In this document: positions 59,015 to 64,000 of the stretch, one piece after another
Layout: each line of letters starts with the position of its first letter
How positions within the stretch are numbered: position 1 is the stretch's first letter
From: Iris pallida
Taxonomy: Eukaryota > Streptophyta > Magnoliopsida > Asparagales > Iridaceae
NCBI GenBank assembly: GCA_029216955.1
Contig: JANAVB010015600.1
Location: forward strand, 33,863,832 to 33,927,831
Reading direction: 5' to 3'
DNA: 64,000 bases
Made by a program: the position numbers and the translations under genes
Notes under the pieces: model-generated
The model's input: only the letters and a program-made list of their open reading frames with translations
Told to the model about the DNA's origin: nothing
The model's database searches: none

Positions 59015-60605
59015 CTATAGCTCAGCATAACACACTTCCAGGAGCCGGTTTTTCACCAATGCAGTCCCCCGCTCAAGCCTCCGTTTAGCTCGACGCTCGG
59101 CCTCTTGGGACAATTGCTCTACGTCATTCAAATACATATACGCCTGCCAGTCGTTCTCTATCTTCTTTCGGGCAAGTTCTAGATTGGCTGAAGCCCTACT
59201 AAACTTGTCAACCTCCTGAATGGCAATCTCTTTTTCAGCACGAGCAGCTTCAAGCTCGGACTCCAGAAAGGCCAGCTTTCTTTGGAGCTCTAGGATCTGT
59301 TCCCGGGTGTCGGTTACCCCGCGGGAGGCATCCGCTTCTCGAGTCGTACAGTCTTTAGTTCGACGGCTCCATTGATCGTACGACCGAGTCAGATCCCGGC
59401 GGTCCTTTAATATGGCCAGTTTGAGCGACTCTCGGGCAATCATAACCTTTTCCACCGCAGTAACAAGGAAATTGTGCTCTTGGTTTATCGCCGCAGGTAA
59501 ATCAGCTTGCTGCAGCCTGCAAAATTGGGCCACGATACGATCAGCCTCTAACAATTTAGGCTCCAGAAGCGCAGCCAGTTCCCCTCCACCAGAGAGTGTC
59601 CTAAGGATATTGATCTGGCCACCGGCGCATTGATGGGCCAGAGTAAAGGGAGTCCCCCTTTCCACAGCTGTCTCGATCACCCTCTTCAGGTGGCGGTGGA
59701 AACTGTCGACCACATCCCGGGACGCTTCATCCAAAACCTCTGTGGAGGACGGAGTCAAAGGGAGTGTGGCAGGCAGTACCGAAGGAGTAGCCTCAGAAGT
59801 CGCTGCCCCCGCCACCAAGGAAGCAAATTCCGTACGGAAAGATGCTTAAATAGCGGCTAGCTCCTCTTCCGCCGCCCGAAGAGCCTGGATGCTCGGCAAG
59901 GCGGAAAGGTTAACCCCCAAAACTATATTCGCAGAAGAGGGCGCAGGAAGCATCGTCCCTTGTCCCAGCTGTACTGCTACCTGGGCTCCCGAACTCGACC
60001 CAGATGGAGGCCCCTCAATGCAAGGAGGTTCCGTCAGATCCCCTCCGGTAGGGTCCGCCCCAGCAATGTCCGTCACCAGCAATAAATGGTTGGGACCTGA
60101 ACATCCAAAGCAACCATTAATCGACGTAATCCGAAGGATAGGATGACGGAGTAAATAATCTTATTCACAGGTTAAGGTTTGACTTGTATTACCAGGGGAA
60201 GAGCATGGAGGCTGCGGTTCGTTCACAGCCGACGTAGTTTCCTCACCCGCAGCTTCTGATCCGAATTCAACTGGTTTCTCTGTCACGGCCATCCCTGAAA
60301 AGGAGCCAGCCAGGACAGTGTCATCCTGTTGGAGTTCAGATGTCTCAGGGATGGGCGCAGTAAAACCCCTATCCCCCTGAGTTGAGGTCCCAGCAAGGTG
60401 AGACTCCTCGACCGCCTCCGGAAGAACCCCAGCAGCAATGATAGCAGTGCTCACATCACTGACCAAATGGGACAGGACCGGATCAACCTCGGTAATCGGG
60501 TCCTGAGAAGCGAACTCATCTGACGCCTATAAAGAGCAAAAGGAAAAAGCGATTAGGCCATAACATAGAAGAAGAAGAAAGGAGGTAGTCGAAACTCAAA
60601 TTACC

Positions 60606-62930
60606 TCAGAAACGTTAACATCATCAATAAACAGCCTGCGACGTCTTACCGCAGCGTGCTTTATGGAGTAGGTTCGGCCGTCAGCGGCAGTCACGCGCCT
60701 GCTTCGCTTACGCGAAGGGCCAGGCACTGCAGATGGTTGATCCTCTACTACCTCGTCAGACCAAGTAGGCGGCTGACTCGACACCCTTTCATCTGGCATA
60801 ATAGGGGGCTGATTCCCAACTTCCTCGTCTGAAGAATGCGACGAGTCATCGGCGTCTTGTTCATTATCCTCTTCGTCCGCCATAGTGGACTCTGAGTCCG
60901 GCACAGGAACCCTGTTTGCCCCCCTCTTCCTCTTCTTGGATCCCTCTGGCTTCTCAGCCAAACCAGTGCCAGCAATGAAGCTAGTATTTATATCAAAATC
61001 GACAGGAGGCTTGCTCGCTGCGACATGATAAAGGGTCGCTATATACAAAATATCTCCTGCTGTCTTGGCATTGGGGACCGAGAAGCTGGCCCGGGTATGG
61101 ACTGCATTGTAATAATGCCAGGCCCGGACGCCATCGAGTACACTGCCCTCGAAGCTCAAGCAAGCGCTAGGACAATCCATGAACAATTGACTATACCCGA
61201 ATTGACGGGAAAATCTACTGGGCAGATAAGGCTCCAGGTATACGTTATTTCGGTAACGATATACCAGGTGCGCAGGACGGATGTTGCGCAGCCAAAGAAG
61301 CATCTTCTCAGATAAAAGTTGGGGAGGATCAACGCCGTCAACATATACTCCCCTCACTTCTCTGAGGGTAAATTGAGGAAGAGAGACGAAGAACTCGGGC
61401 CCGTCAACTCTCGCCAACGCCCTCCGACAGGCTGGCATGGTATCGTGCTCCCAAGGCTGATGACGGTATTGAAAAAGGAAGGCGTCGTCAGTAGTAACAT
61501 CTTCTTCAGTTCCTGGCCTCATCAACGACCGGTAGTGCATTAATAACCACCCCATGAGGTAGTGGTATGGTAGTTCTATCCGTTCAAAGTCCAGCGTCGT
61601 CTCACGAGCAATGACTTTGGATGAAAAGGCGCGGAGGCCGTGATATATGCTACACACCATAGCCGGGAGAAGGGCCAGTCTTACTTTGAAGACTAGCTTC
61701 ACAGCAGGGAGAATGAAATGGCGGCTGATCCTTTCCATAGAACCTGCTCCGCCCGAGACTACGCAATTGCGTAGCCACACCATCAAGAACCCGGCTAAGA
61801 TCGCTTTATCGGACATTTCTCGGGTACCGTAGTGGAAGTAACTGAAGGAATCAATGCGGCTCCCAAACCTGTCACGGGTAGACCTCGACCTTTTGACCTT
61901 CAACATCATGTCCTTCACCTCCTCCGGGGTTTGAGGACCTCGAGACGAAACTCGGCCGGAGGGACGTAACTTGAAAAGATACGCAACCCAGGCCGTGGTG
62001 TGAGGGGCGCTCCCTTCTGAGCTATTTTCTTTCTTGATAGCAATCTGGTGGCAGATGCTATGATGGCACAACAGTTCTCGGTACACGGCAACGAAACCAG
62101 GAAATCGTCGATCCAGGTCATCGAGTTCCTCGTTCGTCGGGTATATACTTCAAAGGCTTCGCCTCCCCACGGTAGCTTAGAAACAGCATGCATCTCATGG
62201 AGAGCAAGGCCCAACTCTCCTCCGGGCGCGAAGAAAGTCCCCGTACGCCGGTTATACAGCTCCAAAAGGGCCATGAACAAAGGCTTGTTAATAGGCAACC
62301 CGTAACAGGTGCCCCGGACGGCGTAGTAAAGGTCAATTTCCCGAAGAGATTCCCCATATTTCCTCAGGATCCATGAGGTAAGATTGGCCCATGTAGGAAT
62401 GGGGTTGATCCAGTTCAGCAGCGACAACCTGCCCACAGGATAAGACCCCTTGCGAGCGAGCTGATTCAGAAAAGTATCAGCTCGAGTAAAAGTAAAGTTA
62501 GGACCAGTCACGTTTACAAAAGTGCCAGGGAGCAGCCCCATCACACTCCGACTAACTGAATCCTTGCCCGCACATGCTAAACCAGTACGCCTGTTGTAGT
62601 GGATGTTGCCCACAAACATTCTCGGTCGGGTAGGAGTCAGGGAGCCCACCATTGTCCTGCCCAGCGGTACCATGTTAAACCATGAGAGGGAATAATGCCG
62701 CTCCATCTCGGGGATATGGATCTCCACTCCGTCTACAGAAAAATCCCAGTTCTCTGAAACATCCAGCAATCGGGAGTTCTTTATGGAAAAGGCATCCCCA
62801 AAGAGAAAAGCCGGTTTCAGATATTCTCCGTCCAGTTTTCCCGAATTCATCATAGAACAGAGAAAGTGGAAAGGTTGGTTGTTAATGACAGCCATCCTCT
62901 CCCTAGGTTCATTAGTGGGAAGCTGGTCCA
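60606..62930 (-). other. Exon 2 of the F antisense gene
   Basis: Acceptor TTTGACACATAG precedes 62930 and donor GAG|GTAATT follows 60605. The first frame runs to about 62145 (NWDFSVDGVEIHIPE, REIDLYYAVRGTCYGLP, LHEMHAVSKLPWGGEAFEVY). It then continues in the next frame as IYPTNEELDDLDRRFPGFVAVYRELLCHH, a coherent reading that shows the one-base indel. The second frame stays open to the donor. Confidence 0.75.
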
Positions 62931-63662
62931 CTATGTGTCAAATTAAGCCGTCGAGTCGCACGCCCACAGCAAACTGAGCTGAACCCACAAGAAGCTCTCC
63001 TGCTGGGTTGGTTGGGAGGCTCACTGAAAAAAGGATAACACGAAACAGGATTAAAAGATGGTTACTGAACTCAAGTCCCTACGAGCCTATGCGGCTCGGA
63101 TCAAACGAAGCCCTATGCGGCTCAATTGTAATTTGGTTCCAAGTGGCACGGCCACAAGGGAGCTTATGTGGTTCAGCCAACACAGCCTCATGCGACCTAA
63201 ATCAATTGAGAGTTCCATATGACATTGGTTCGATAGCTTATGCGGATCAATCGAACATATGCGGTTCTAAGCAAAAAAGCTTTTGTGGCACTGAAGCGCT
63301 ATACGGATCAGTCTGTTAGAAGCTTATGCGGATCAATCGAACATATGCGGTTCTAAGCAGAAAAGCTTTTGTGGCACTGAAGTGCTATACGGATCAGTCT
63401 GTTAGAAGCGTATGCGGATCAATCGAACATATGCGGTTAGAAGCTTATGCGGCTCCGTTCAAGGGAGACTTCATACGGCTCAAAACTTTCTCATGCGGCT
63501 CAAACATAGGGTATCTCCTATGCGGCTCGGATATGAGAGGGTCATGCAGCCCATACAGCATATGCAGCTCTATCATAGCCGAACTTGGGTAAAGGCTTGT
63601 GCATGAATATGCAACAGAGCCACAGATTCTTAGGATTCAAAGTATCCAAATACAACCCTTAC
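62931..63662 (-). other. Intron 1 of the F antisense gene, with GCCGCAT motif cluster
   Basis: GT at 63662-63661 and AG at 62932-62931. Inside (63085-63550) are ATGCGGC/ATGCGGA/ATGCGGT words on the plus strand, about 15 in all including variants. They include three tandem ~85-90 bp units starting near 63240, 63325 and 63412 with TATGCGGATCAATCGAACAT. In the sense of the antisense gene the word is GAGCCGCATG, the polarity seen in A and B. Confidence 0.8.
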
Positions 63663-63872
63663 CATTAAGGTCAGGACGGACATCAGGGTGCACTTCGGGA
63701 ACGACGGCTGACGAGGAAGCCGCCTTCTTGCCCTTTGCAGCAGCGGAGGCGACCTTAGAGGATTTGGGGGCCATGACCGACGATCGGAGAAGGGAAATGA
63801 GGAAAGAAAGGCAAGACAAAATAGTTGGACGAAGGAGAAAGTAAAGAAATCCCCCCGACCGTACTCATCCAT

Positions 63873-63880
63873 ATTTATAA
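63873..63880 (-). promoter_or_regulatory. TATA box of the F antisense gene
   Basis: Minus-strand TTATAAAT within GTTTATAAATATGGATG, ~100 bp upstream of the ATG at 63774. Position and sequence fit a Pol II promoter reading leftward. Confidence 0.65.
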
Positions 63881-64000
63881 ACAAAAGTGAAGCGTTTCGA
63901 TCCCCGTGCATACACGAAGACCAACTCTTCGGTTATCAAGGTGAGCCGCCGAAAATGAAGGCCAAGCTCCTCGGATCCCGTACTGAAAAGTGGCCTTTAA
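63881..64000. other. Upstream region of the F antisense gene, window edge
   Basis: No further gene is seen. The polypurine tract and 3' LTR of F should lie to the right, outside the window. Confidence 0.4.

Larger units (their letters stand above)
59015..63774 (-). pseudogene. Antisense four-exon gene of element F (plant mobile domain-like), two lesions
   Basis: Four minus-strand exons join in frame with GT-AG introns: 63774-63663 (MAPKSSKVASAAAKG...), 62930-60605, 60526-60193 and 60096-59015. Phases match at each junction (exon 1 ends one base into a codon, completed by TG of exon 2; exon 3 likewise). The product is ~1,280 residues. Exon 2 resembles plant mobile domain (aminotransferase-like) proteins (FLMVWLRN...ISRHFILPAVKLVFKVRLALLPAMVCSIYHGL) and ends with acidic and basic blocks (KKRKRG, PSRKRSRR). 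Exon 4 is a predicted coiled coil (LQRKLAFLESELEAARAEKE). Lesions: a one-base frame change near 62145 in exon 2 and a TAA at 59846-59848 in exon 4. A TATA box lies ~100 bp upstream. Function unknown. Confidence 0.72.
47898..64000 (+). mobile_element. Element F: Tat-lineage gypsy retrotransposon with antisense gene, right end outside window
   Basis: Order on the plus strand: 5' LTR (47898-49218), tRNA-Arg primer site, gag, protease, RT, retroviral-type RNase H remnant, second archaeal-type RNase H, integrase without chromodomain, then a tandem-repeat untranslated region. A minus-strand multi-exon gene lies before the (unseen) 3' LTR. The extra RNase H and antisense ORFs are diagnostic of the Tat/Ogre group. 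At least 16 kb is present. The pol frame is continuous except for single stops and one frameshift. The left edge at 47898 is a best guess, as no second LTR is available for comparison. Confidence 0.9.

Noticed and set aside
59889..60146. Plus-strand ORFs opposite the antisense gene
   Set aside because: Shadow frames of the exon 4 coding region.

Overview
This is a plant nuclear window, almost certainly from a flowering plant. It is repeat-dense and probably heterochromatic. I see no intact host protein-coding gene, rRNA, full tRNA gene or CRISPR array. Nearly everything is nested transposable elements: Ty3/gypsy and Ty1/copia LTR retrotransposons, MULE, CACTA and hAT DNA transposons, a tRNA-derived SINE, small inverted-repeat elements and microsatellites. 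Most coding regions carry stops or frameshifts, and many of these look like C-to-T (methylcytosine) decay. The species cannot be named from this sequence.

Layout. (1) 1-5434: unresolved sequence, one ~3.8 kb LTR (element E) and a 426-bp LTR-like piece. (2) 5435-18251: gypsy element A on the minus strand, gag only. It is split by a full-length relative, element B (7020-15472, plus strand, gag only), which inserted into A's LTR. (3) 18252-24130: a DNA-transposon zone with a CACTA fragment, the C-terminal part of a MULE transposase, an hAT-type element with an 8-bp target duplication, a small inverted-repeat element, a SINE and the 5' region of a second MULE (H). (4) 24131-43582: a Sirevirus-type copia element G on the minus strand with gag, pol and an extra 3' ORF, flanked by GTATC. 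Its 5' LTR is interrupted by D (33577-43371), a non-coding gypsy-like derivative with giant LTRs, flanked by CAAAG. (5) 43583-44807: the coding part of MULE H, cut off by CACTA element I at 44808. (6) 44808-47897: CACTA subterminal repeats, a triplicated block, and a ~380-bp inverted repeat carrying a B3-domain gene fragment in both arms. (7) 47898-64000: a Tat-lineage gypsy element F on the plus strand (5' LTR, tRNA-Arg primer site, gag, protease, RT, two RNase H regions, integrase, tandem-repeat 3' UTR). It also carries a four-exon antisense gene with its own TATA box. F runs off the right edge.

The insertion order can be read directly: D went into G, G and CACTA I went into MULE H, and B went into A. 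The most unusual signal is a 7-mer, GCCGCAT (reverse complement ATGCGGC), clustered at 25-60 bp spacing in the LTRs of A and B, and in F within the LTR, within a 36-bp coding minisatellite, and within an intron of the antisense gene. A second notable system is F's antisense gene: three predicted introns join four exons in frame into a ~1,280-residue protein resembling a plant mobile domain protein with a coiled-coil tail.
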